A DNA stretch of 54,700 bases from ZLKRG08 sp046091905 (GTDB lineage Bacteria > Actinomycetota > Actinomycetes > Nanopelagicales > Nanopelagicaceae): the NCBI GenBank assembly GCA_046091905.1, contig JBJTCN010000064.1:1-54700 (forward strand). The letters run 5' to 3'. The position numbers and the translations under genes were made by a program. Below are positions 33,644 through 43,478 of this stretch, in pieces (position 1 is the first letter of the stretch; every line of letters starts with the position of its first letter). The notes beneath the pieces were generated by a model. The model saw only the letters and a list, made by a program, of their open reading frames with translations. It was not told the origin of the DNA and made no database searches.

Positions 33644-35089
33644 TTATCTGCCCTCTTCTGCTGCTCTCTTAGCGGGATTGCCGCTCTTAGATTTCTTCTT
33701 ATGCACGATCTGCTGCTTGGGAGCTGGCATGCCAGAGATTCCAGGCATCGTTGGCATTCCCGGAATTGATCCACCGCTACGAGCCATCTTCATTGCCTTT
33801 TGGGCCTGCGCAAAACGATCTACCAGATTATTTACTTCAGAGACTTGGCGACCAGCTCCTTTTGCAATTCGAGTACGGCGCGATCCATTTAATATTTTTG
33901 GGTCGCGGCGCTCTGCAGGTGTCATTGATTGCACAATGGCAGTGGACTTTGTAATTTCAGAATCGTCAATTGCTTCTAATTGTTTTTGTATCTGCTTATT
34001 TGAAGCGGCTCCTGGCATCATGGAGAGGATCTTGGACATATTACCCATCTTGGATATACCTTGAAGTTGCTCCAAGAAATCTTCTAGCGTGAAATCTTCA
34101 CCTTTAACGAATTTCTCTTCAAGCTTTTTAGAGGTTTCAGTATCCAGTGCTTTCTTTGCCTGCTCTGCCAAAGTTGCGATATCGCCCATGCCAAGAATGC
34201 GTGAAGCCATTCGATCTGGATAGAAGAGATCGAAGTCGGTTAACTTTTCACCCGTAGAAGCAAAAAATATTGGCTTGCCGGTTAATTTAGTGATTGAAAG
34301 CGCCGCACCACCACGTGCATCACCATCTAACTTTGTAAGCACTACTCCATCAAAACCTACGCCATCTCGGAATGATTTAGCGGTACGAACTGCATCTTGG
34401 CCAATCATGGAATCAACCACGAAGAGAATTTCATCCGGATTAATTGCATCGCGGATTGCAATCGCTTCATTCATTAACTCTTGGTCTACGCCTAATCGGC
34501 CAGCGGTGTCGACAATTACCATGTTGTAAAGCTTCTGTTTTGCAAAAGCTAAACCATCTTGGGCAACCTTTACCGGATTACCAACTCCATTGCCTGACTC
34601 TGGTGCAAATACTGGTACTCCCACCTGTTCACCTACAACTTGTAATTGCGTAACTGCATTTGGTCGTTGTAAATCGGAAGCGACAAGCAGTGGGGTATTT
34701 CCCTGTTCTTTAAGATATTTAGCCAATTTGCCGGCTAACGTGGTCTTTCCTGCGCCTTGCAAACCGGCTAGCAAAATCACTGTTGGCGGATTTTTCGCAA
34801 ATCTAATTCGGCGTGCTGAGCCGCCTAGAACTAATACTAATTCTTGGTGAACTAAATCAAAGATAGCTTGCGCTTGATTAGTACCCGCCTGCAAATCTTT
34901 TAATAGCTCTAGAGATTTTGATAGAGTCTTTTCAACAAAATCATTTACAACTTCAAGGGCAACGTCAGCATCAAGTAGCGCATCACGAATTTCAGCGAAA
35001 GTATCGTTTATGTCTGCAGACGATAATTTGCCGCGGCCGCGTAATTTGGAGAAAGCGCCACTAAAGCGAGAAGTTAAACTTTCAAACAT
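33644..35089 (-). CDS. ffh: Signal recognition particle protein Ffh (SRP54)
   Basis: This 481-residue GTPase binds signal peptides emerging from the ribosome. It has an N domain (MFESLTSRFSGAFSKLRGRGKL) and a G domain with LAGLQGAGKTTLAGKLAKYL (G1), VASDLQRPNAVTQL, VDTAGRLGVDQELM (G3) and LTKLDGDARGGAALS (G4). It ends with a Met-rich M domain (GISKMGNMSKILSMMPGA; RIAKGAGRQVSEVNNLVDRF binding 4.5S RNA). The tail GSIPGMPTMPGISGMPAPK is flexible. It lies 12 bases after glnD. Confidence 0.97.
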   Translation of the reverse strand: MFESLTSRFSGAFSKLRGRGKLSSADINDTFAEIRDALLDADVALEVVNDFVEKTLSKSLELLKDLQAGTNQAQAIFDLVHQELVLVLGGSARRIRFAKNPPTVILLAGLQGAGKTTLAGKLAKYLKEQGNTPLLVASDLQRPNAVTQLQVVGEQVGVPVFAPESGNGVGNPVKVAQDGLAFAKQKLYNMVIVDTAGRLGVDQELMNEAIAIRDAINPDEILFVVDSMIGQDAVRTAKSFRDGVGFDGVVLTKLDGDARGGAALSITKLTGKPIFFASTGEKLTDFDLFYPDRMASRILGMGDIATLAEQAKKALDTETSKKLEEKFVKGEDFTLEDFLEQLQGISKMGNMSKILSMMPGAASNKQIQKQLEAIDDSEITKSTAIVQSMTPAERRDPKILNGSRRTRIAKGAGRQVSEVNNLVDRFAQAQKAMKMARSGGSIPGMPTMPGISGMPAPKQQIVHKKKSKSGNPAKRAAEEGR

Positions 35090-35101
35090 GATTGGTGAAT
35101 C

Positions 35102-37318
35102 TTAATCGATAGCGGTACGGATGCTGGCAACTACTTGGGCCGCTTTCTCTGGCAACAATTTAGCGCCTGAAATCTCGGTCACATAAAGGGTATCAATTGC
35201 CTCAGCTCCAAGTGTTGATGCGATTACGGATCTAATATCAACATCTAACTTTTTTACCGCGGCTCCGATTCTAAAAAGAAGCGCAGGTCTATCGTGACTT
35301 CGAATTTCAATAATCGTCGCACTTGTTCCCAAGTCTTCGATGATTTCAACTTCAGGCGGTGGGACCGGAACTCCAGGAAGCGGTGCATAAGACCGAATTT
35401 TCGCTTCAATTCTCTGCGTCAACTGCTCAGTGTTTTCTAATCCACTTGTTATGGCAGCTGCAATTTCAATTTCAGTAGGAAGTTGCGCAAAAGGATCTAA
35501 ATTAACAATCCAAGTCATGACCGCTGATTTACCATGAGTTCTAGTTTTTGCCGCTCTAATATCAAACTTAAGCAGATTTAAAGCACCAGCAACTATCGAG
35601 AATAGACCTGTGCTATCTGGCGCGACCAAATTTAACGAGTAACTACCAGCAGATTCGGAAAGAGAAACCGTGAGTTTATTGCTATTTGCTTGCTCAATTT
35701 GTTTCGCTGATAATTCCATTTCTGGTGCAACCAAAGTTCCTTTCATCGCACTTTTAACTCTGTATACTAAATCTCTGACTAATCTTGCTTTCCAGTCGCT
35801 CCAAGCAGCTTTGCCAGTCGCTTCACCATCTGCAATCGAGAGCGCATGAAGTAATTCCAAATGTTGCATATCTGGGACTACATCTAAAATCGATTGAATA
35901 GTCGCCGGATCATCAAGATCGCGCCTGGTAGCGGTGCTTGAAAGAAGTAAGTGGTGTCTTATCAAGAATTGCAATGTTGCAATATCGCTCTCAGAAAATC
36001 CAATGCGCTTAGCGATGGGTGCAATCAATTTGGCGCCTCTTTCAGAATGATCATCTTGAGTTCCCTTTCCAATGTCGTGGAAGAGCGAACCGACTAATAA
36101 CAAGTCAGGTCTATGAACCGTTCTAGTTAAATTAGCAGCAACCACTGCGGTCTCGACCATGTGGCGATCGACCGTGTGGCGATGTAGCGCATTTCTTTGT
36201 GGTAGCGAACGAACCGAACTCCACTCTGGCAACCATTTTTCAATTACACCTGCCTGATCAAGAGCCTCCCAAACTCTTTCCATTGCAGAGCCGCCGCCGA
36301 TAAATGCAACTAGATCTTCACGAATTTCGCGAGGCCATGGATTAGGTAACTCTTGATTCTTGATTAACTCACATGAATCAATTGAAATAGGAAGTCCCAG
36401 TTGCGACGCTTTAGCGGCGGCACGCATGCCTACCGATGGATCTAACTTTTCAATTACTACTGCATGATTATCGACACCAATATTTTTGCCAACATTGGTT
36501 GCCTTCTCCTTGCGGAAAGAGAATTTGCGACGTCTATTATCGTATTTATGCCAAGCAACATTCAGCTGGTAATCAACAGAGCGCGCAATGGTAGCCACCT
36601 GACCCATCAGTGAATCAGCATCTACAAACCCCAAATCAGCAGCGACTTTGTCTTGCTCTTGGAAGAGCAACAAATCTTTTTCTCTACCGCTCACCACATG
36701 TAATGAATCTCGAATATCAAGTAATTTAGCTTCGAGTTCATTAAAATTTTCAATATTAATAGAAATAATTTCACTTGAATTAATGGCTCGTAAAGCATTA
36801 ATGTCTCTTAGCCCACCGCGAGCTTCTTTAATGTCTGGCTCTAACAAGTATGCTAAATCACCAAATCGCTGGTGCCTTGCAGTCATAGATAGCCGCAAAT
36901 CTTCTAAACGGTCTCGCTTCCATGCGCTTTGAATTTCACTAATTAAATTTTTAAATATCTCTGAATTGCCACAAATTATTCTTGCATCTAAAAGGCCAAG
37001 CACCACTCGAATGTCTGTTAGCGCTTCTTTAGTCTCTTTTATAGTACGAACTGAGTGATCAACGTGCTTCGGCAGAGTTTTCGGGCCTTGTCTATCCCAA
37101 ATTGGATAGAGTAAAGAATTTACGAATTCAGATAAGTTACTCAACGAACCATCATGAAGAATCAGTAAATCTAAATCAGATCCCGGAGATAGCTCGCCGC
37201 GGCCAAACCCACCTACCGCGACGAGCGCTACTCCGTTTGGGCGTCCCGAGCTCTCATACAATTGAGTAAGGAAATGATCACTTATGAGTGATCGCTCCTT
37301 GCGCTCAGTCAGCCCCAC
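35102..37318 (-). CDS. glnD: [Protein-PII] uridylyltransferase/uridylyl-removing enzyme GlnD
   Basis: This nitrogen sensor modifies the PII protein at its T-loop Tyr. The 738-residue protein has a nucleotidyltransferase site AVGGFGRGELSPGSDLDLL (about 35-50), a helical linker with a family EARGGLRDI motif (about 160), an HD domain (HRHTVDRHMVE and LFHDIGKGTQDDHS, about 380-420), and two C-terminal ACT domains (SLNLVAPDSTGLFSIVAGAL; IIEIRSHDRPALLFRIGAAV). It is rather short at the N terminus for the family, but no catalytic part is missing. GTG 37318 has TAGCAT 6 bases upstream and no ribosome binding site. It follows amt-glnB and modifies the product of glnB. Confidence 0.93.
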   Translation of the reverse strand: MGLTERKERSLISDHFLTQLYESSGRPNGVALVAVGGFGRGELSPGSDLDLLILHDGSLSNLSEFVNSLLYPIWDRQGPKTLPKHVDHSVRTIKETKEALTDIRVVLGLLDARIICGNSEIFKNLISEIQSAWKRDRLEDLRLSMTARHQRFGDLAYLLEPDIKEARGGLRDINALRAINSSEIISINIENFNELEAKLLDIRDSLHVVSGREKDLLLFQEQDKVAADLGFVDADSLMGQVATIARSVDYQLNVAWHKYDNRRRKFSFRKEKATNVGKNIGVDNHAVVIEKLDPSVGMRAAAKASQLGLPISIDSCELIKNQELPNPWPREIREDLVAFIGGGSAMERVWEALDQAGVIEKWLPEWSSVRSLPQRNALHRHTVDRHMVETAVVAANLTRTVHRPDLLLVGSLFHDIGKGTQDDHSERGAKLIAPIAKRIGFSESDIATLQFLIRHHLLLSSTATRRDLDDPATIQSILDVVPDMQHLELLHALSIADGEATGKAAWSDWKARLVRDLVYRVKSAMKGTLVAPEMELSAKQIEQANSNKLTVSLSESAGSYSLNLVAPDSTGLFSIVAGALNLLKFDIRAAKTRTHGKSAVMTWIVNLDPFAQLPTEIEIAAAITSGLENTEQLTQRIEAKIRSYAPLPGVPVPPPEVEIIEDLGTSATIIEIRSHDRPALLFRIGAAVKKLDVDIRSVIASTLGAEAIDTLYVTEISGAKLLPEKAAQVVASIRTAID

Positions 37319-37324
37319 TATTGA

Positions 37325-37330
37325 ATGCTA
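37325..37330 (-). promoter_or_regulatory. Leaderless-type -10 box of glnD
   Basis: TAGCAT is located 6 bases before the GTG start at 37318, in the 22-base gap after glnB. It would give glnD its own leaderless transcript. Confidence 0.5.
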
Positions 37331-37340
37331 TCCAGTAAAA

Positions 37341-37679
37341 CTAGATAGCTTCAACGCCACGTTCTCCCGTACGAACGCGAACAATCTGCTCAATTGGCGA
37401 AACCCAAACTTTTCCATCACCAATTGATCCTGAATTTGCAGCTTTTACAATTTCACCAACCACAGCTTCAACTTCTGAATCATCGATAATGATTTCAAGT
37501 CTGACTTTCGGAACTAAATCAACTGTATATTCAGCGCCTCGGTAAACTTCTGTGTGACCACGTTGGCGACCAAAGCCTGAGGCTTCCGAAACCGTCATAC
37601 CTTTCACTCCAATGGCTTGAAGTGCGCTCTTTACATCATCTAGTTTGTATGGCTTTAATACTGCTGTTACTAGTTTCAT
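37341..37679 (-). CDS. glnB: Nitrogen regulatory protein PII
   Basis: This trimeric signal protein binds ATP/ADP and 2-oxoglutarate and controls AmtB. The 112-residue length is exact. The T-loop GRQRGHTEVYRGAEYTVDLVPK carries Tyr51, the uridylylation (or, in some Actinobacteria, adenylylation) site. The B-loop GSIGDGKVWV and C-loop VRVRTGERG bind nucleotide. It overlaps amt by 4 bases. The coupling amt-PII would justify the name GlnK; I kept glnB, since paralogues cannot be told apart here. Confidence 0.95.
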   Translation of the reverse strand: MKLVTAVLKPYKLDDVKSALQAIGVKGMTVSEASGFGRQRGHTEVYRGAEYTVDLVPKVRLEIIIDDSEVEAVVGEIVKAANSGSIGDGKVWVSPIEQIVRVRTGERGVEAI

Positions 37680-38977
37680 GCGTTGATACCTCCACGACTT
37701 GAGTTAAACATTTCATATCCAGTCTCACGATGTTCAGCAAGATCGATACCATTAATTTCATCTTCAGTTGTTACTCGGAAACCGATTGTTTTATTGATAA
37801 TAAAACCAATCACGAGAGTTACAACAAATGAGTAGACCATCACAAAGAAGGCTCCAAATGCTTGTGTTTTAAGTAAATCAAAGCCACCGCCATAGAACAA
37901 ACCAGTGCCTCCGATGCTATTTACGCTCTTGGTTGCAAAGAAACCAATCGATAGACAACCCCACAAGCCACCAACTAGGTGAACTCCGACAACGTCAAGA
38001 GAATCATCAAAGCCAAATTTGTACTTTAAGCCAACGGCTAAGGCACAGATAATTCCAGCAAGTAAACCAAGTACTACTGCAGCCCAAGGAGCTACGAATG
38101 CGCAGGCAGGTGTAATCGCTACTAATCCTGCCACCGCTCCAGATGCCGCACCAAGTGATGTTGCATGACCATCGCGAATTTTTTCAACAAGTAGCCAACC
38201 AATTAGCGCCGCACTGGTTGCGACCTGTGTATTGATAAGAGCAAGTCCAGCAATGCCATTTGCACCAAGTGCGCTACCTGCATTAAATCCAAACCAACCA
38301 AACCAAAGCAGACCTGAGCCAAGTAGCACTAGCGGTAATGAGTGAGGACGCATTGGATCACGACGCCAGCCGTGACGTTTTCCTAACACTATCGCTAAAG
38401 CTAATCCTGCAGCGCCAGCATTGATATGCACTGCGGTGCCACCTGCGAAATCAAGCACACCTTTACCTGCAAGATATCCAACTCCTACTAAGTCTTCGCC
38501 AACCTTATCGCCGAAATCAAAAACCCAATGTGCAACTGGGAAATAAACTACTGAGACCCAAAGAGTTACAAAAACTGCCCACGATGTGAATTTGGTTCGA
38601 TCTGCAATCGCACCTGAAATAAGAGCTGGCGTGATTATTGCGAACATCAATTGAAACGAACTAAAAACTAAAGTTGGAATCGGATAGATTCCACCATTGT
38701 TTGCAAAGGTATCTACTGCGCTACCAAGGCCAGAGAGACCCCAGCCACCAATCCATGGTGAATCAGCGCTCGAGCCGAATGCCCAGTTGTAACCGTAAAA
38801 CACCCACAAGGCGCTCACAATTCCGATTGTTACAAATGACATCATCATCATATTTAAAACGCTTTTAATTCGGACCATGCCTCCATAGAAGAAAGCTAGT
38901 CCGGGCGTCATCAATAAAACTAAGGTGCTACTTGCTAATACCCAAGCAGTATCGCCAGAATTCAAAACCACATCCAT
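37676..38977 (-). CDS. amtB: Ammonium transporter Amt
   Basis: This 433-residue trimeric channel for ammonium has about 11 membrane spans. N-terminal WVLASSTLVLLMTPGLAFFYGGMVR is the family mark. The twin pore histidines are in GGTAVHINAGAAGLALA (about 165) and VVGVHLVGGLWGCL (about 310). The cytosolic tail ends EDEINGIDLAEHRETGYEMFNSSRG, the PII contact. AAGGA precedes ATG 38977. It leads the amt-glnB-glnD nitrogen group. I searched its upstream gap (38978-39051) for GlnR- or AmtR-like sites and found none convincing. Confidence 0.96.
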   Translation of the reverse strand: MDVVLNSGDTAWVLASSTLVLLMTPGLAFFYGGMVRIKSVLNMMMMSFVTIGIVSALWVFYGYNWAFGSSADSPWIGGWGLSGLGSAVDTFANNGGIYPIPTLVFSSFQLMFAIITPALISGAIADRTKFTSWAVFVTLWVSVVYFPVAHWVFDFGDKVGEDLVGVGYLAGKGVLDFAGGTAVHINAGAAGLALAIVLGKRHGWRRDPMRPHSLPLVLLGSGLLWFGWFGFNAGSALGANGIAGLALINTQVATSAALIGWLLVEKIRDGHATSLGAASGAVAGLVAITPACAFVAPWAAVVLGLLAGIICALAVGLKYKFGFDDSLDVVGVHLVGGLWGCLSIGFFATKSVNSIGGTGLFYGGGFDLLKTQAFGAFFVMVYSFVVTLVIGFIINKTIGFRVTTEDEINGIDLAEHRETGYEMFNSSRGGINA

Positions 38978-39051
38978 TGAATTTTCCTTACTTTACGGGA
39001 TAGCTCGACGCTGAGTTGGATGAATCCTCTGCGCCTACCGTTACGAGATTG

Positions 39052-39939
39052 TTAAGAGAGCAACCCGTTTATGTAAGAGTTTTTATCAAATGTTTCGAAG
39101 TCGTTAACAGATTCGCCAATCCCGACCCATTTCACAGGAATATCGAATTTATGCTCGATTGCCAGGGCGATTCCCCCGCGGGCAGATCCATCTAACTTGG
39201 TCAATATGATTCCGGTGACTTCAACGGCTTCTGTGAAAACTTGAGCTTGAATTAAGCCATTCTGACCCGTAGTGGCATCAATTACTAGCAAAACTTCTGA
39301 AACTGGCGCGATCTTCTCAATTACCCGTCTTACCTTTCCAAGCTCTGCCATTAAATCTGCTTTGTTATGTAAACGGCCAGCGGTATCGATAATTAAATTA
39401 TCCGAATTGGTCTCTACAAACTTTTTAGCAGCATCAAATGCCACGCCGGAAGGATCTGAATTGGCAGGACCAAAAATTACTTCTATGCCGATCTTTTCAC
39501 CCCAAGTCTTGAGTTGATCTACAGCGGCGGCGCGAAAAGTATCTGCTGCGGCCAAAATGCTCTGCCCTGGTAATTTATTGGCAAGTTTTGCCGCAGAAGT
39601 GGTCTTGCCTGTGCCGTTTACTCCAACTATTAAAATCACACCAGACTTTGTAGCTCGATCTTTCTTTGACATGGCAGATTCAAGTTTCTCTTTTATTGCA
39701 ATCAAAGGCTTCTCTTTAGATTTTTTGCCAGCAGCGATTACTTCATTTGTTAGCTCTCTGCCCAAGTCAGATTGCAGTAAATCCGTTGCCAACTCATCCC
39801 AATCTGAATCTTTGATTTCGCGCAGTATTGGCTGTGACCAGATATCATCTTTTGGGTGCTCTTTGATTTCTATAGCTTCAGCGACTGGCGCATGAGTTTT
39901 TTTGGTGAACTTCTCGGCAAATTTTCTAAGTAAACTCAT
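39052..39939 (-). CDS. ftsY: Signal recognition particle receptor FtsY
   Basis: This membrane-associated GTPase receives SRP-ribosome complexes. The 295-residue protein has the N domain (ILREIKDSDWDELATDLLQSDLG) and the G domain with LIVGVNGTGKTTSAAKLANKL, LAAADTFRAAAVDQLK, LIIDTAGRLHNKADLM and ILTKLDGSARGGIALAI. The acidic N-terminal A region is almost absent, making it a minimal FtsY; instead there is a short Lys-rich helix that could bind membrane. The ATG overlaps the smc stop by 4 bases. Confidence 0.95.
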   Translation of the reverse strand: MSLLRKFAEKFTKKTHAPVAEAIEIKEHPKDDIWSQPILREIKDSDWDELATDLLQSDLGRELTNEVIAAGKKSKEKPLIAIKEKLESAMSKKDRATKSGVILIVGVNGTGKTTSAAKLANKLPGQSILAAADTFRAAAVDQLKTWGEKIGIEVIFGPANSDPSGVAFDAAKKFVETNSDNLIIDTAGRLHNKADLMAELGKVRRVIEKIAPVSEVLLVIDATTGQNGLIQAQVFTEAVEVTGIILTKLDGSARGGIALAIEHKFDIPVKWVGIGESVNDFETFDKNSYINGLLS

Positions 39940-42900
39940 GCAGATTCATTTTCGCGCAAACGCTGCGAAATGACTTCAGTTACGCCATCGCCGCGCATAG
40001 TGACGCCATAAAGCGCATCCGCAGCTTCCATGGTGCGCTTCTGGTGAGTAATGATGATTAACTGCGAACTAGTGCGCAGATCTTCTAGAACACCGAGCAA
40101 GCGCTGCAAATTAACGTCATCGAGCGCGGCTTCAACTTCGTCCAGAATGTAGAAAGGACTTGGGCGAGATTTAAAGATTGCAACTAACACCGCAACAACG
40201 GTCAATGACTTCTCACCACCAGAAAGTAATGAAAGCCGCTTCACACGCTTTCCTGGTGGGCGAGCTTCGATATCAACACCGGTAGTAAGTGGATCATCTG
40301 GATTAGTCAGAATCAAACGACCTTCGCCACCTGGGAATAATCGTTCGAAAATATCCTTGAAGTGTTTTGCAGTCTCATGGAAAGCATCCATGAAGATCGA
40401 TTGCACGCGATCATCAACTTCTTTAACGATATCCAACAGATCTTTCTTGGTTCGCTTTAAATCTTCCAGCTGCTCGGTGAGGAACTTTAAGCGCTCCTCA
40501 ACGGAGTTGTACTCTTCAAAAGCTAGCGGATTGATCTTGCCCAGCAAATTTAATTGTTTCTCGGTTTGAGAAAGGCGTTTCTCTTGTTGGTCGCGACGAT
40601 ACGGTACATGTTCGCCTTCTAAAATCTGACCATCTTCAGTTTCAAAGAAGGTTGGCACGTCGCGATGAGGTCCATATTCATTCTGCAAAGTTTCGACATC
40701 TACGCCAAAATCTTCCAAAGCTTTCTGCGCTAAAGCTTCAATACGTAGTCGCTGTTCGCTACGTGCTAATTCATCGCGATGCACGCTAGAAGTTAACTGC
40801 TCAAGCTCGTGAGTTAGCTCGCGATTTCTAGTGCGAACTGCCAAAGTTTCGCCTTCACGCGCCTGTTTTGATTCTTCTAATCGTGAACGTTCTGCTCCGG
40901 CTTTAGCGATGGAGCGTTCTATGTGAACTAAAGTTTCGTAAGCAGCTTCGCCAATTGCTTGCGAGATAACTGCGCCATGTGCTCGATTTGCTCGGCGAGC
41001 AATTGCATTCTCATTTGCAATACGCTCTGACTCTGCAGCCGCTTCGAGTGATTGCGCACGTTCTGCGATCGAATTAACGCGCTCCTCCGCCGTTCGCACC
41101 GCAAGTCGTGCCTCAACTTCAGCGCTTCTAGATGCAGTTAACTTCTCGCGAAGTGCATCGGCATTAACATGGTCAGGTTCGGCAATCTCTCCATGCTGAC
41201 TTAATTGGCTCTTTGCAATCTCTAATTCGCGTTCATCGGCTATTCGTTCGTTACTTGCCTCTGCTATTGCCACATTTAAGCGCTCTACTTCAGCGTTTGC
41301 AGACTTAATGTTCTGTCCCGCAATCGCTAATTGTTCGGTAAGCGCCGAGATTCGGGCATCGGAATCATTTAATCTTGAGAGCGCTTGGTCATATTCACTT
41401 TGACGATTTGCAAGTACATGTTCGGCATTTTGAATTTCAAAATTTAATCGTTCGTATTCATGTGATGCAGTTGCCAGTTCTTCGGTTAGCTGATTAATCA
41501 ACGCATGAATTTCAATCAATGAGCTTGAATTCTTGGAGCCACCGCGTACTCGATTAGATGTGTATATATCACCATCGCGCGTAACTACGCTAACACTTGG
41601 GTGGCTATTTAAAATCTCTGCTGCATCACGTCCATCCGTTGCCACCGCAACATTACCCAGCAATGCAGTTAGCAGGCTAGAGACTTCTGTGCCGCGAACA
41701 TGGCTAAGAATTGGAGTTAAGCCTGAGGGCACTTGCGCACCTGATAGCACCGAGTTATTGGAAACCAATAACTCAGCCTGACCTAAATTCTCATTGCGCA
41801 GTGCGCTAATTGCAGTGACTGCGGCATTTAAATCTTGCACCACGATTGCATCTGCTAGAGAGCCCAGCGCTGCGGCTACCGCGGCTTCGAATCCAGCATC
41901 TACTGAAATTAACGAAGCCAAGGAACCGAGAATCTTTACCCCGCGGGAATCGCTAAGTAACGCGCTGGCTCCATCTCGATTAGCAGTAGTTAATCTGATT
42001 GCATCTAACTTAGATTCAATTGAATTTCGTCTACGATCTGCATTGCGCTCTGCTTCAGAAAGTTTTGCCAAACTCTCCTTAGCTTCATTTAAAGCTCGCT
42101 TCGCGCTTTCAAATTGGGTATCTAGACCAATTTCACCACTATCTGCGCTGGCAATTTCTAATTCATGTTGCGCATATTCGGATTGCGCCTTTACTTCGCG
42201 AGCTTTGGCATCATCCCGTGCTTTAGTTAAACGGGTAATCTCTTGCGCCATCGCATCAAGGCGGGCTTGTAAAGATTTAATGTGGCCTTCTTGGCGTGCA
42301 GTACCCTCACGTTGATCTGCAATTGCACGAAGCGCCGCGGCAATTCGATCCTCTTCCGCCTTTAAATCTGCTTCCAAAGTGCGCATTGAATTAATAGCTT
42401 GATTTAATTCATCTTGTTTTGCATTTAGTCCTGCGCGTAATCCCCGCTCTTCTTCACGCAAGATTGCAGCTTCGGATTCCAGCGCTTGCGGATCGCGGCC
42501 GGCAGTGATTTCTAGCTCTTGAGTTAAAAATCTGGTTCGCTCTTGGGCAAGCGCGGCTACTGCGCGAAGTTTTTCGCGAATGCCGGTTAGTGCGTAATAA
42601 GTTTCTTGCGCACTAGATAGCAGTGGACCTTCGAAAGCAGCTTGTGCATCTAGCGCTTCTTCGCGTGAACGAACGCCTTCGAGATCTGCTTCAACAATGG
42701 CGCGACGTTCACGAAGTGCATTTTCATCTGCAACTTCCGTAGAGAAAACTTTGTTCATCGAGATGTAATCATCTGCAAGCAAACGTAATTTCACATCGCG
42801 TAAGTCCGCTTGAATCGTTGCAGCTTTCTTGGCAACTTCGGCCTGCTTGCCAAGCGGCTTTAACTGACGACGAAGTTCAACAGTTAAGTCTTGAACGCGA

Positions 42901-43466
42901 GACGTATTTGCCTGCATCGAATCTAATTTGCGAAGTGCTTTCTCTTTGCGCTTGCGGTGCTTAAGTACGCCAGCTGCCTCTTCGATAAATGCGCGGCGCT
43001 CTTCTGGAGTTGCCATCAAAATCGCATCAAGTTGGCCCTGTCCAACGATGACGTGCATTTCGCGACCAATTCCAGAGTCAGAGAGCAATTCCTGAATATC
43101 TAATAATCGTGCACCTTCGCCATTGATTTGATATTCACTCTGCCCATTGCGAAATAAGATGCGAGAGATAGTTACTTCGGTGAAATCAATCGGAAGTGAT
43201 CCATCGGTGTTATCAATCGTAAGTGAAACTTCTGCGCGACCAAGTGGCGCACGTCCTGAAGTTCCGGCGAAGATAACATCTTCCATCTTGCCACCGCGTA
43301 GAGATCTAGCGCCTTGCTCACCCATAACCCAACTGATTGCATCAACCACATTTGATTTACCCGAACCATTTGGACCGACCACGCAGGTAATGCCAGGCTC
43401 TAGAAGCAGGGTCGTTGAAGAGGCGAAGGACTTAAAGCCCTTGATGGTCAGACTCTTCAAATACAC
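39936..43466 (-). CDS. smc: Chromosome segregation protein SMC
   Basis: This 1176-residue ABC-type ATPase is the motor of condensin (with ScpAB). Order: Walker A CVVGPNGSGKSNVVDAI (about 30-45), Q-loop region with FAGTSGRAPLGRAEVSL, coiled coil (about 170-500), hinge (about 500-650, with ALGSLADAIVV and RVRGGSKNSSS), returning coiled coil, signature LSLLSGGEKSLTVVAVL (about 1080) and Walker B FYILDEVEAALDDVN. Full length and intact. GTG 43466 has TAGGTT 6 bases upstream, overlapping the mutM stop, and no ribosome binding site. Confidence 0.96.
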   Translation of the reverse strand: MYLKSLTIKGFKSFASSTTLLLEPGITCVVGPNGSGKSNVVDAISWVMGEQGARSLRGGKMEDVIFAGTSGRAPLGRAEVSLTIDNTDGSLPIDFTEVTISRILFRNGQSEYQINGEGARLLDIQELLSDSGIGREMHVIVGQGQLDAILMATPEERRAFIEEAAGVLKHRKRKEKALRKLDSMQANTSRVQDLTVELRRQLKPLGKQAEVAKKAATIQADLRDVKLRLLADDYISMNKVFSTEVADENALRERRAIVEADLEGVRSREEALDAQAAFEGPLLSSAQETYYALTGIREKLRAVAALAQERTRFLTQELEITAGRDPQALESEAAILREEERGLRAGLNAKQDELNQAINSMRTLEADLKAEEDRIAAALRAIADQREGTARQEGHIKSLQARLDAMAQEITRLTKARDDAKAREVKAQSEYAQHELEIASADSGEIGLDTQFESAKRALNEAKESLAKLSEAERNADRRRNSIESKLDAIRLTTANRDGASALLSDSRGVKILGSLASLISVDAGFEAAVAAALGSLADAIVVQDLNAAVTAISALRNENLGQAELLVSNNSVLSGAQVPSGLTPILSHVRGTEVSSLLTALLGNVAVATDGRDAAEILNSHPSVSVVTRDGDIYTSNRVRGGSKNSSSLIEIHALINQLTEELATASHEYERLNFEIQNAEHVLANRQSEYDQALSRLNDSDARISALTEQLAIAGQNIKSANAEVERLNVAIAEASNERIADERELEIAKSQLSQHGEIAEPDHVNADALREKLTASRSAEVEARLAVRTAEERVNSIAERAQSLEAAAESERIANENAIARRANRAHGAVISQAIGEAAYETLVHIERSIAKAGAERSRLEESKQAREGETLAVRTRNRELTHELEQLTSSVHRDELARSEQRLRIEALAQKALEDFGVDVETLQNEYGPHRDVPTFFETEDGQILEGEHVPYRRDQQEKRLSQTEKQLNLLGKINPLAFEEYNSVEERLKFLTEQLEDLKRTKKDLLDIVKEVDDRVQSIFMDAFHETAKHFKDIFERLFPGGEGRLILTNPDDPLTTGVDIEARPPGKRVKRLSLLSGGEKSLTVVAVLVAIFKSRPSPFYILDEVEAALDDVNLQRLLGVLEDLRTSSQLIIITHQKRTMEAADALYGVTMRGDGVTEVISQRLRENESA

Positions 43467-43472
43467 GCGGAA

Positions 43473-43478
43473 AACCTA
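43473..43478 (-). promoter_or_regulatory. Leaderless-type -10 box of smc
   Basis: TAGGTT is placed 6 bases before the smc GTG (43466) and overlaps the last codons of mutM. It may be a chance match, since smc could also be read from the upstream operon. Confidence 0.35.

Noticed and set aside
38978..39051. Possible GlnR-type site (GTAAC) upstream of amtB
   Set aside because: Only one half-site matches; the second half at the needed spacing is absent.
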